From Croceicoccus marinus (GTDB taxonomy: Bacteria; Pseudomonadota; Alphaproteobacteria; Sphingomonadales; Sphingomonadaceae): a DNA stretch of 64,000 nt. The stretch's first letter is position 1; every line of letters begins with the position of its first letter. This document shows positions 54,971 through 62,727 of this stretch, one piece after another. The notes under the pieces were generated by a model that searched no databases, was not told the DNA's origin, and worked only from the letters and a program-made list of their open reading frames with translations. The stretch lies in the NCBI RefSeq assembly GCF_001661675.2, contig NZ_CP019602.1:2009501-2073500 (forward strand). The letters run 5' to 3'. A program made the translations under genes and the position numbers.

Positions 54971-55240
54971 ATGGGCCAGCACAAGGTCCACTGCGAACGC
55001 GGGAAGAGGGCCAGCGGAAATGCACAAATGGCCATGCCCGCGAAGGCACAGGATGGCGCGAAGCCACAATATGGGAAGACGGCTGCCGGGACTGCGCCGG
55101 CCGAAACGGCGAAAAGCTGGTTCGGCGGCAATTACCTCGGCGCGGCGCCTCCGGCCAGCGCGCGCCCGGAACTGAGCCGCGGCGGTTGGGGCACCAAGAG
55201 CCGCGAGGACGAGATCACGCTCTGCCGGCTTAAGATCTAG
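54971..55240 (+). CDS. small stress-associated protein of unknown function
   Basis: 89 residues, soluble, Ala/Gly/Lys-rich (MGQHKVHCERGKRASGNAQ ... AETAKSWFGGNYLGAAPP ... SREDEITLCRLKI). No family recognised. A ribosome site (AAGGAG) precedes the ATG, an EcfG promoter lies upstream and a terminator downstream, so it is likely a genuine monocistronic gene of the general stress response. The frame is open upstream, but the site decides the start. Confidence 0.65.
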   Translation: MGQHKVHCERGKRASGNAQMAMPAKAQDGAKPQYGKTAAGTAPAETAKSWFGGNYLGAAPPASARPELSRGGWGTKSREDEITLCRLKI

Positions 55241-55369
55241 GCGATCTTCCCGCGCGACAGGCGCAGCGAAATTCGGCCCGGACGTTCGGTCCGCCGAGGT
55301 CGATCAAAGACAGGACCGAGATCATGTAGATAGTGCATGGCCCTTCTGGCGGTTCGGGGCCATGACCTT

Positions 55370-55409
55370 CCCCTCCCCCACCATAGCGTGCGGGGAGGGG
55401 TTTTCTTTT
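55370..55409 (+). terminator. Rho-independent terminator
   Basis: A 9-bp stem CCCCTCCCC/GGGGAGGGG (55370-55378 and 55392-55400), 13-nt loop, then TTTTCTTTT. It ends transcription of the small gene at 54971, about 130 bp after its stop. Confidence 0.85.
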
Positions 55410-55466
55410 GCGGCCGCGGGAAAGGGCGCGCGATCTGCGAAGCGTGGCTGACGGGCGGCGAGCCGA

Positions 55467-55492
55467 GGAACGGAATCGCCCCCTCATCCGTT
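55467..55492 (+). promoter_or_regulatory. EcfG general-stress promoter
   Basis: GGAAC (55467-55471), 17-bp spacer, CGTT (55489-55492), exactly the EcfG consensus, 63 bp before the DUF2171 start. A 13-bp palindrome (AGGACC-t-GGTCCT, 55521-55533) follows in the leader. Confidence 0.8.
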
Positions 55493-55555
55493 CTATATAT
55501 GAACACGTAATCAAGGGGTTAGGACCTGGTCCTCACGATCCCGGAAAGGAAATTC

Positions 55556-55774
55556 ATGTTTGAGAAGCTACGCATCAAGGAGCACATGGAAGTCGCTAAT
55601 TCGGCCGGACAGCATGTCGGCACGGTGGACGAGGTCGAGAATGACCGCATCAAGCTGACGAAGTCCGATGCCAGCGACAACATGCACCATTTCATCGCGG
55701 TCGACGACGTCGACAAGATCGATGACAACCGTATCTATCTGAAGGACACCGCGCGGATTCCCACCGGCGTATGA
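55556..55774 (+). CDS. DUF2171 domain protein
   Basis: 72 residues. KEHMEVANSAGQHVGTVDEVENDRIKL and HFIAVDDVDKIDDNRIYL match the small DUF2171 family (PRC-barrel-like, role unknown), common in sphingomonads and rhizobia. GGAAAGGAAATTC precedes the ATG. The EcfG promoter upstream places it in the general stress response. Confidence 0.88.
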   Translation: MFEKLRIKEHMEVANSAGQHVGTVDEVENDRIKLTKSDASDNMHHFIAVDDVDKIDDNRIYLKDTARIPTGV

Positions 55775-55863
55775 TCGGATAGACAGCTAGAACCGCCTAG
55801 CGACCCCGGCGCCCGCATGGGCTGCCGGGGTCGTTGCGTTTGCGGCTGTTGCGTCGGCCCGGA

Positions 55864-56163
55864 TCAGGGCTTCTGCAGCATCTTCTCGGCGCTGACCTTC
55901 ACGAAGTCGGCGATCTGGCCGCGCATCATCTTCAGGAAGACCGGCACGCTGACCTCGGCATCGAGGCGGTCATCCTCGATCCGGATGGCGACGGGGATGC
56001 GCTGCCCCATGGCGTTGATTTCCAGCTGCAGCATATCGTCGGACACGAAGTTCGACGTGAGCGAGCCGCCGCCGGGGATGTGCTGTTCCAGCTTGGGCAG
56101 CCCGGCTTCCAGTTGGCGCTTCGCCTCGGCGCGGCCGAGGTCGTGGGGGACGGTGATTTCCAT
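55864..56163 (-). CDS. polyhydroxyalkanoic acid system family protein
   Basis: 99 residues starting MEITVPHDLGRAEAKRQLE, with NFVSDDMLQLEINAMGQRIPVAIRIEDDRLDAEVSVP, as in TIGR02610/PHA_gran_rgn proteins linked to polyhydroxyalkanoate granules. It is the last gene of the beta-oxidation operon, which supplies (R)- or (S)-3-hydroxyacyl-CoA intermediates. No PHA synthase is in the window, so granule formation is not shown. Confidence 0.82.
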   Translation of the reverse strand: MEITVPHDLGRAEAKRQLEAGLPKLEQHIPGGGSLTSNFVSDDMLQLEINAMGQRIPVAIRIEDDRLDAEVSVPVFLKMMRGQIADFVKVSAEKMLQKP

Positions 56164-56167
56164 TGTC

Positions 56168-56647
56168 TTATCCTTGATTGCTGCGCGAATTGCTGCGCGG
56201 CGCGCGGGCCGCCAGCAGCAGGGTCGATGTGGCACTGGCGTAAAGGCGGTCGCCGGCGTCCAGGATCTCGGCCCTGGTATGGGCGACGCGGCGGCCCATG
56301 CTGACCACCGTGCCGACGGCGCGTACCTCGCCCACGCTCTCGTCGAGCGGGGCGTGGTACGAGATCTTGAGTTCCAGCGTCACGCAATCCGACAAGTCGC
56401 GCGTCGCGGATTTCGCCGCCAGCCCGCAGGCCGAATCGAGCATGGTGGCCGCGAAGCCGCCATGCGCGATGCCGAGCGGATTGTAGACCCGCCGCGAAGG
56501 CTTGGCAGTGAACACCACGCGCCCCTCCTCCGCTTCGGTCAGGTCGATGCCCATCAGGTCCATCATCGGGGGCCTGATCCCCCGCTCGATCATCAGCCTG
56601 ATCTCGTCGAGACCGGTTGTCGGCTGCACCGGCGCCTCAGAACTCAT
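56168..56647 (-). CDS. PaaI-type acyl-CoA thioesterase
   Basis: 159 residues, hotdog fold. The active-site helix region NPLGIAHGGFAATMLDSACG and YHAPLDESVGEVRAVGTVVSMGRRVAHTRAEI fit PaaI/YdiI-like thioesterases. It would hydrolyse medium or aromatic acyl-CoAs and so free CoA during overflow. It overlaps the acyl-CoA dehydrogenase stop by 11 bp. Confidence 0.9.
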   Translation of the reverse strand: MSSEAPVQPTTGLDEIRLMIERGIRPPMMDLMGIDLTEAEEGRVVFTAKPSRRVYNPLGIAHGGFAATMLDSACGLAAKSATRDLSDCVTLELKISYHAPLDESVGEVRAVGTVVSMGRRVAHTRAEILDAGDRLYASATSTLLLAARAPRSNSRSNQG

Positions 56648-58442
56648 CTTCGGTGAACGCCATCATGGATTTCTTGCCCGAACGGATCGCCAGGAAACTG
56701 GCGGTCGCCTGCGGCAAGATGCGTTCGAAGAAGAAGGTCGCGGTCTTGATCTTGGTCTCGTAGAACGCCTTGTCTCCTTCTTCACCATTTGCGCTGCCGA
56801 AGAAGATCTGCAGCCCCGCGATCTTGGTCGCCTTGGCAAAGCAGTAACCCATCGCCACCAGGCCCAGCAGCCGCAGATAGTCGGTTGCCGCCGCGCCCGC
56901 TTCCTCGGGATCGGCCATGCCCTTTTGCGCGATGGTCGCGGTAGACAATTGCAGCGCGCCGAACGCCTTTTCCAGCGCCTCGATCATCGGCTGCATCGGG
57001 CCTTCGCCCTTCGATTCCTCGATGAAGTTCGACACGGGGTGGAAGAAGCTGCGCAAATTGCGCCCGAAATTCGCGCCCATCTTGCGGCCGACCAGGTCCA
57101 GCGCCTGGATGCCGTTGGTGCCTTCGTAGATCTGGCAGATGCGCGCGTCGCGGACATATTGCTCCACGCCGCTTTCGCGGATGTAGCCGTGGCCGCCATA
57201 GACCTGCACCGCCAGATTGGCGCTCTCGGTCGCGAGATCGGTGAACAAAGCCTTCACCACCGGCGTCATCAGCGCGGTGAATTCCTCGGCGCGCTGGCGC
57301 ACTTCGGGATCGGGCGAATGCTTCTGCGCGTCCAATGCGCGCGACACCCATGCGGAAAGCGCACGGCAACCCTCGTTATAGGCGCGCATCGTCAGCAGCA
57401 TGCGGCGCACGTCGGGGTGCACGATGATCGGATCCGCCGCCTGTTCGGGATATTTCGCCCCCGACAAAGCGCGGCCCTGCACGCGGTCCTTGGCGTACCA
57501 CACGGCGGATTGATACGCCGCCTCGCCCACGCCCAGCCCTTGGATGCCCACCGACACGCGTTCGGTGTTCATCATGGTGAACATCGCGGCCATGCCCTTG
57601 TTGGGTTCGCCCACCAGCCAGCCGGTCGATTCGTCGAAACTCATCTGGCAGGTGGCCGAGCCCTTGAGGCCCATCTTGTGCTCGATCGCGGTGCAGGTCA
57701 CGCCGTTCGCGGGACCGACCGAGAAGTCGTCCTTGGGCATATATTTCGGCACCAGGAACAGGCTGATCCCCTTCACCCCCTCGGGCGCATCGGGAAGCCG
57801 CGCCAGCACGAGGTGGACGATGTTCTCGGCCAGGTCATGGTCGCCCGCCGAGATGAAGATCTTGTTGCCGGTGACCTTGAAGCTTCCGTCGTCCCGCGGC
57901 TCCGCCTTGGTGCGCAGCATGCCGAGGTCGGTGCCGCAATGCGGTTCTGTCAGGCACATGGTGCCCGACCATTCGCCGCTGATCATCTTGGGCAGCCATT
58001 TCGCCTTCAGCTCGTCGCTGCCGTGGCCCTTGATCGCGGTGGTGCCGCCGTGGGTCAGGCCGGGATAGAGGCTGAACGACAGGTTCGCCGAACAGATCAT
58101 TTCCTCGACCAGCTTGTTCAGCGCCTCGGGCAGGCCCTGCCCGCCATATTCGGGATCGCTGGCCAGCGCCGCCCAGCCCGCGGCGGTGAACTGGTCGTAG
58201 GCGTCCTTGAAGCCCTTGGGCGTGCGGACCACGCCATTCTCATGGGTGCAGCCCTCCTCGTCGCCCGAGCGGTTGAGGGGGAGCAGGATGTCGCGGCAGA
58301 ACCTGGCCGCTTCCTCCAGCACGGCGTCGGTGAGGTCGGTGTCGAACTCCTCCATGCCGGGCAGGTCGCCAAAGCCGTCGTCGTTGTGAAGCTCGTTCAA
58401 TACGAAGCGCATGTCGCGCAGCGGAGCGTTATAGACTTGCAT
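56637..58442 (-). CDS. acyl-CoA dehydrogenase with C-terminal extension
   Basis: 601 residues, longer than classical 380-residue acyl-CoA dehydrogenases, with the extra C-terminal domain of the FadE5/AcdB-like group. FAD-binding MCLTEPHCGTDLGMLRTKAE and catalytic-region GGHGYIRESGVEQYVRDARICQIYEGTNGIQALDLVGRK are clear; Glu of YEGTNG is the predicted base. It catalyses the first step of beta-oxidation. The start at 58442 is 13 bp after the upstream gene. Confidence 0.94.
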   Translation of the reverse strand: MQVYNAPLRDMRFVLNELHNDDGFGDLPGMEEFDTDLTDAVLEEAARFCRDILLPLNRSGDEEGCTHENGVVRTPKGFKDAYDQFTAAGWAALASDPEYGGQGLPEALNKLVEEMICSANLSFSLYPGLTHGGTTAIKGHGSDELKAKWLPKMISGEWSGTMCLTEPHCGTDLGMLRTKAEPRDDGSFKVTGNKIFISAGDHDLAENIVHLVLARLPDAPEGVKGISLFLVPKYMPKDDFSVGPANGVTCTAIEHKMGLKGSATCQMSFDESTGWLVGEPNKGMAAMFTMMNTERVSVGIQGLGVGEAAYQSAVWYAKDRVQGRALSGAKYPEQAADPIIVHPDVRRMLLTMRAYNEGCRALSAWVSRALDAQKHSPDPEVRQRAEEFTALMTPVVKALFTDLATESANLAVQVYGGHGYIRESGVEQYVRDARICQIYEGTNGIQALDLVGRKMGANFGRNLRSFFHPVSNFIEESKGEGPMQPMIEALEKAFGALQLSTATIAQKGMADPEEAGAAATDYLRLLGLVAMGYCFAKATKIAGLQIFFGSANGEEGDKAFYETKIKTATFFFERILPQATASFLAIRSGKKSMMAFTEDEF

Positions 58443-58455
58443 TGCGTGGGTTCCT

Positions 58456-60777
58456 TCAGTTCCGCAGCGGCTTGCCGGTTTCGAGCATGGACTCGACCCG
58501 GGCCTGCGTGCGGGGATCGCGCACCAGTTTCATGAAATGCTCGCGCTCAAGCGCCAGCATGTCGGCTTCGGTCACGGTGTCGATAAGGTCGGCATCGCCG
58601 CCGGTCAGCACCTCTGCCAGCGCGTCCGCCACCACCGCGTCATACGGGGTCGCCATGCCGCGCTTGCGGAAGCCGTCGACCGCCAGCATAAGCGCCGCCT
58701 TGCCGCCCGCGCCGGGCAGCTTGAATTCCGGCGCTTCGGGCGGGGTGTAGCCTTCGACCAACGACAGCGCCTTTGCCTTGGCATCGGCCAGCAGGCGGTC
58801 GCGGTTCATGGTGACGCCATCGCTTTCGCGCAGGAAGCCGTAGCCCTTGGCCTCCGCCGCCGATTTCGCGACCGTGGCGGTCGAGACGATCTCGAACACC
58901 TTGGTCACGGGCGGCATCGGGCCTTTGGGCTGCCCTGGCATGGTGCGCCACCGGTCCAGCATCTCGCCGCAGCCGCCCCAGCCGGGGACGAGGCCGACAC
59001 CGCATTCGACAAGGCCGATATAGCTTTCGGCATGGGCCTGCACCGCATCGGAATGGAGCAGGATCTCGCACCCCCCGCCCAGCGCAAGGCCCGCGGGCGC
59101 GCTGACGACCGGGAACGGCGCGTATTTCAGAGCCTTGTAGGCATCCTGCCCGCCCGCGATCAGCTTCTCGATCTCGCTCCACGCCGCGATATTCACCGCG
59201 AACATGGCAAGGCCCAGATTGGCACCGGCGGAGAAATTACTGCCCTCGTTATAGACGACCAGCGCCTTGAACTTCTCGGCCACCAGCGGAACCGCCTTGC
59301 CAATCAGCTTCATGACCTCGCCGTCGAGTGCGTTCATCTTGGCGGTGAATTCCAGCACGGCGACCCCGTCGCCCGCGTCCCACAGCGCGGCGGAGGCGTT
59401 TTTAAGCAGCGCCCCGGTCTTGCGCTTGATGTCCTCCAGCAGCAGCACGCCTTCGGGGCGCCCGACATCGTGGTATTCGCCGTCGAGGCCGAGATATTGC
59501 CGCTGGCCGTCCTGCACGCGGTAGAACGGGCGCTCGCCCGCGGTCCTCAGGATCGCGGGAACCTCGCGGCCTTCCTTTTCGAGCCGCTCGGCCAGCCTGC
59601 CGGGGCCGAGGCGGTCGATCAGCTCGAACGGGCCATATTTCCAGTTGTAGCCCAGCTTCATCGCGTCATCGATGGCGGTGATGTCGTCGGCGGCCTCGCC
59701 CACCAGCGAGGCGGAATAGGCCAGCACCTTGCCCAGGATCTCCCACGCATAGGGACCGGTCTTGCCCGGCGCATTGGTCAGCGCGTGCAGATCGCCCTCG
59801 GCGCGCGGGGGCAGGCGCTGGGGCTTCACCGGATCGCGATATTCGCCGGTTTCGAAGTCCAGCGCGCGCTTGGTGCGGGTCTTCTTGTCGAAGCTGTAGA
59901 ATCCCGAACCCGCCTTGCGGCCGGTGCGCCCTTCAGCGATCATGCGCTCGATCAGCGGCTGGTCGCGCACGGTGTCGAAATAGGGGTCGCCCTTGGGCAG
60001 ATTGGCGGTGAGGCTGGCCGTCAGCAGCGGCATCAGGTCGATGCCGACAAGGTCGATCAGGCCGAAGATGCCGGTCTTGGGAACGCCCATCGGCTTGCCG
60101 CCGATCTGGTCGGCTTCCTCGATCGTCAGGCCCTGATCCATCGCCGCATTGACCGCGACCGCCAGCCAGTATGTGCCGATGCGATTGGCGATGAAGCCGG
60201 GCGTGTCCCTGGTCGGCACCACGCGCTTGCCCAGCTTGCGGTCGACGAAATCGACGACCCCGTCCGCCACGGCGGCATCGGTGTGCGGCCCGCGCACGAT
60301 CTCGATCAGCCGCATGTAGCGCGGCGGATTGAAGAAATGGGTGATGAGGAAGCTGCTGCGAAATTCCTCGCCGCGCCCGTCGACCAGCTTTTCCAGCGGA
60401 ATGGTCGAGGTGTTGGACGAGACAGCCGCACCGGGCTTCTTCAGCTTTTCCAGCCTGGCATAGAGGTTCTGCTTGATGTCCAGCCGCTCGACGATGGCCT
60501 CGACGATCCAGTCGCATTCGGCGACGCGGTCCAGATGATCCTCGATATTGCCAGTTTCGACCAGCCTGGCCGCAGCCTTGGACATGAAGGGGGCGGGATC
60601 GGTCCCCAGCATCTTGGCAACCGCGCCCTTGGCCACGGCATCCCTGTCGTCACCATCCTTGGGCACGATGTCGAGCAGCAGCACCGGAACGCCCGCATTG
60701 GCGACCTGCGCCGCGATCCCTGCGCCCATGGTGCCCGCGCCGATGACGCAGACTTTTTCGATAGTGCTAGCTGACAT
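58456..60777 (-). CDS. 3-hydroxyacyl-CoA dehydrogenase / enoyl-CoA hydratase fusion
   Basis: 773 residues. An N-terminal NAD-binding HAD domain (CVIGAGTMGAGIAAQVANAG, ITHFFNPPRYMRLIEIV) is followed by a second HAD helical domain. A crotonase-like domain at the C-terminus has FSAGANLGLAMFAVN and LALGGGCEILLHSDAVQAHAES. The order is the reverse of FadB/FadJ, as in other alphaproteobacterial trifunctional partners. It performs hydration and NAD-dependent oxidation in beta-oxidation. The start overlaps the thiolase stop (TGATG). Confidence 0.92.
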   Translation of the reverse strand: MSASTIEKVCVIGAGTMGAGIAAQVANAGVPVLLLDIVPKDGDDRDAVAKGAVAKMLGTDPAPFMSKAAARLVETGNIEDHLDRVAECDWIVEAIVERLDIKQNLYARLEKLKKPGAAVSSNTSTIPLEKLVDGRGEEFRSSFLITHFFNPPRYMRLIEIVRGPHTDAAVADGVVDFVDRKLGKRVVPTRDTPGFIANRIGTYWLAVAVNAAMDQGLTIEEADQIGGKPMGVPKTGIFGLIDLVGIDLMPLLTASLTANLPKGDPYFDTVRDQPLIERMIAEGRTGRKAGSGFYSFDKKTRTKRALDFETGEYRDPVKPQRLPPRAEGDLHALTNAPGKTGPYAWEILGKVLAYSASLVGEAADDITAIDDAMKLGYNWKYGPFELIDRLGPGRLAERLEKEGREVPAILRTAGERPFYRVQDGQRQYLGLDGEYHDVGRPEGVLLLEDIKRKTGALLKNASAALWDAGDGVAVLEFTAKMNALDGEVMKLIGKAVPLVAEKFKALVVYNEGSNFSAGANLGLAMFAVNIAAWSEIEKLIAGGQDAYKALKYAPFPVVSAPAGLALGGGCEILLHSDAVQAHAESYIGLVECGVGLVPGWGGCGEMLDRWRTMPGQPKGPMPPVTKVFEIVSTATVAKSAAEAKGYGFLRESDGVTMNRDRLLADAKAKALSLVEGYTPPEAPEFKLPGAGGKAALMLAVDGFRKRGMATPYDAVVADALAEVLTGGDADLIDTVTEADMLALEREHFMKLVRDPRTQARVESMLETGKPLRN

Positions 60778-61910
60778 CACACTGCCTCCAGCACGGTGGC
60801 GATGCCCTGCCCGCCGCCGATGCACTGGGTGGCGAGCGCATATTTGCCGCCGTCGCGCTTCAGCAGCGCCGCCGCCTTGCCGACGATGCGCGCGCCGGTC
60901 GCGCCCAGCGGGTGGCCGATGGCGATCGCGCCGCCGTCGGGGTTCACCTTGCTCTCGTCCAGGCCAAGGTCGCGGATCACCGCCAGAGACTGGCTGGCGA
61001 AGGCTTCGTTGAGTTCGATCACGTCGAGCTGGTCGGCGCTGATGCCCGCGCGTTCCAGCGCCTTGCGGCTCGATTCGATGGGGCCGAGGCCCATGGTCTC
61101 GGGGTTGCAGCCCGAGATCGCGACCGACTTGCTGCGCGCAAGGATCGGCAGGCCGTGCTCCTTCGCATAGTCCTCGCTGGTGACCAGCACCGCGCTGGCG
61201 CCATCGGTCAGCGGCGAGGACGTGCCCGCCGTGACGGTGCCGTTCTGGTCGAACGCAGGCTTCAGCCCGCCCAGCGCCTCGGCAGTGGTGCCGGGGCGCG
61301 GGGTGCCGTCGGTGTCGACGGTGCCGTTCCTGGTGGCGATCGGCACGATCTCGTCGGTGAAATGGCCCGCCTTTATCGCGGCTTCGGCCTTGGCCTGGCT
61401 GCGCGCGGCGAACTGGTCCTGCTCCTCGCGGCTCAACCCATAGTTCTGCGCCACGTTCTCGGCGGTCTCGCCCATCGACATGTAGGCGGCGCTCTTCCTG
61501 GCAAGCTCGGGATTGGGCATCGGGTTGAAGCCGGTCATCGGCACGCGGCTCATCGATTCGATGCCCGCGCAGATGAACGCCTCGCCCGCGCCGATGGCGA
61601 TCTGGCCCGCGGCGATGTGGATCGCGCTCATCGAGGAACCGCAGAACCGGTTCACCGTCATCCCCCCGACCGAGATCGGCAGGTCCGCCAGCAGCACGAC
61701 GAGGCGCGCGATATTGAAGCCCTGCTCGCCCTCGGGAAAGGCGCAGCCCATCACGATATCCTCGATGTCCTGAGCGTTCACGCCGGTCTTTTCGACCAGT
61801 CCGCGAATGGTCTGGGCGGCCAGATCGTCGGGCCGCACGCGGGCGAGCGCGCCCTTGCCGGCAAGGTGGAAGGGGGACCGGGCATAGCCCGCGATGACGA
61901 CATTACGCAT
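60777..61910 (-). CDS. acetyl-CoA C-acyltransferase (thiolase)
   Basis: 377 residues. The nucleophilic Cys lies in VNRFCGSSMSAIH, the His in GGAIAIGHPLGATGARI and the second Cys in ATQCIGGGQGIA, all intact. It cleaves 3-ketoacyl-CoA in the last step of beta-oxidation. As first gene of the operon it is the likely promoter-proximal cistron; candidate operators lie just upstream at 61975-62117. Confidence 0.94.
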   Translation of the reverse strand: MRNVVIAGYARSPFHLAGKGALARVRPDDLAAQTIRGLVEKTGVNAQDIEDIVMGCAFPEGEQGFNIARLVVLLADLPISVGGMTVNRFCGSSMSAIHIAAGQIAIGAGEAFICAGIESMSRVPMTGFNPMPNPELARKSAAYMSMGETAENVAQNYGLSREEQDQFAARSQAKAEAAIKAGHFTDEIVPIATRNGTVDTDGTPRPGTTAEALGGLKPAFDQNGTVTAGTSSPLTDGASAVLVTSEDYAKEHGLPILARSKSVAISGCNPETMGLGPIESSRKALERAGISADQLDVIELNEAFASQSLAVIRDLGLDESKVNPDGGAIAIGHPLGATGARIVGKAAALLKRDGGKYALATQCIGGGQGIATVLEAV

Positions 61911-61974
61911 GGATCGAAACCTCTCCGGATGTTTCGTGACTCGGCTGATGAGTCGGGAGTTACCTTAAGGTGGC

Positions 61975-61993
61975 TTGATTTACCTATACGTCA
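61975..61993. promoter_or_regulatory. candidate fatty-acid operator, site A
   Basis: TTGATTTACCTATACGTCA, identical to site B (62099-62117) at 18 of 19 positions and in the same orientation. On the minus strand TTGACG of this site could form a -35 element about 70 bp before the thiolase start. The partly symmetric ACCTATACGT core recalls MerR/LiuR-type control of acyl-CoA genes, but the regulator is not in the window. Confidence 0.6.
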
Positions 61994-61998
61994 AGTAG

Positions 61999-62024
61999 CC
62001 AATTGCAATCACCAATTGCAATCA
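61999..62024. repeat. two perfect 13-bp tandem repeats with ATTGCAAT core
   Basis: CCAATTGCAATCA occurs twice without a gap (61999-62011 and 62012-62024). Each unit contains the palindrome ATTGCAAT. It lies between the two 19-bp operator-like sites in the divergent promoter region and may itself be a protein-binding array. Confidence 0.8.
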
Positions 62025-62098
62025 GGGGCAACGCCGCGCCATATCGGGATTGGGGCAGCGGATGGTCGCATAAGTGACTGTCATGACGCTTTGACGCC

Positions 62099-62117
62099 TT
62101 GACTTACCTATACGTCA
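62099..62117. promoter_or_regulatory. candidate fatty-acid operator, site B
   Basis: TTGACTTACCTATACGTCA, 124 bp from site A. It lies 110 bp before the DUF2147 gene, and TTGACT could serve as -35 element for the rightward DUF2147-FadL genes. The shared motif suggests joint regulation of both directions. Confidence 0.6.
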
Positions 62118-62227
62118 CCTAGATGTATGTCGATGAAGCCGATTCGCCCCGCACCATGTCCTGCCGGGCGGTCAGGCCCTGATGCGACGCCGGACCCGAT
62201 ACCGGCGCGCAAGTGGAGAGAAACTGC

Positions 62228-62650
62228 ATGTCCATGATACTCGCCCTGCTGGCAGCAGGGACCGCCGCAGCCGCCGCATCCAGTCCGGGCCCGTCCGACG
62301 TCGTCGGCCGCTGGAAGACCGAAAGCCGCGGCGGCATCGTCGAGATTACCGAATGCGGCCAGTCGATCTGCGGCCGGCTGGTCTCGTCCGAAGGGCTGAA
62401 GGCCAATCCCGCGCTGAAGGATGCCAACAACAAGGACGAGAGCCTGCGCAGCCGCCCGCTGAAGAACATGCTGATGCTCAAGGGCTTTACCCGCAAGAAG
62501 GACGAATGGTCCGGCGGCTCGATCTATAATGCCGAGGACGGCGGCACCTACAAGGCCACCATCACCATGCAGGATCCCAACCGGCTGAAGCTGAAGGGCT
62601 GCATCGTCTGGCCGCTGTGCAAGACCCAGACCTGGACCCGCATCCGCTGA
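62228..62650 (+). CDS. DUF2147 domain protein, exported
   Basis: 140 residues. A signal peptide (MSMILALLAAGTAAAAASS) precedes VVGRWKTESRGGIVEITECGQSICGRLV and YKATITMQDPNRLKLKGCIVWPLCKTQTWTRI, the family's beta-barrel-like signature. DUF2147 proteins are periplasmic with unknown function, often beside FadL or PHA genes. GGAGAGAAACTGC precedes the ATG; a GTG five codons earlier is possible. Confidence 0.88.
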   Translation: MSMILALLAAGTAAAAASSPGPSDVVGRWKTESRGGIVEITECGQSICGRLVSSEGLKANPALKDANNKDESLRSRPLKNMLMLKGFTRKKDEWSGGSIYNAEDGGTYKATITMQDPNRLKLKGCIVWPLCKTQTWTRIR

Positions 62651-62727
62651 TCCGCGTTCGAACAGGCGGCGGCCCTTCCCCGATGCGCCCCGCCACCGCA
62701 AAGAATTCATTCCAGGAGTATCCCCCA

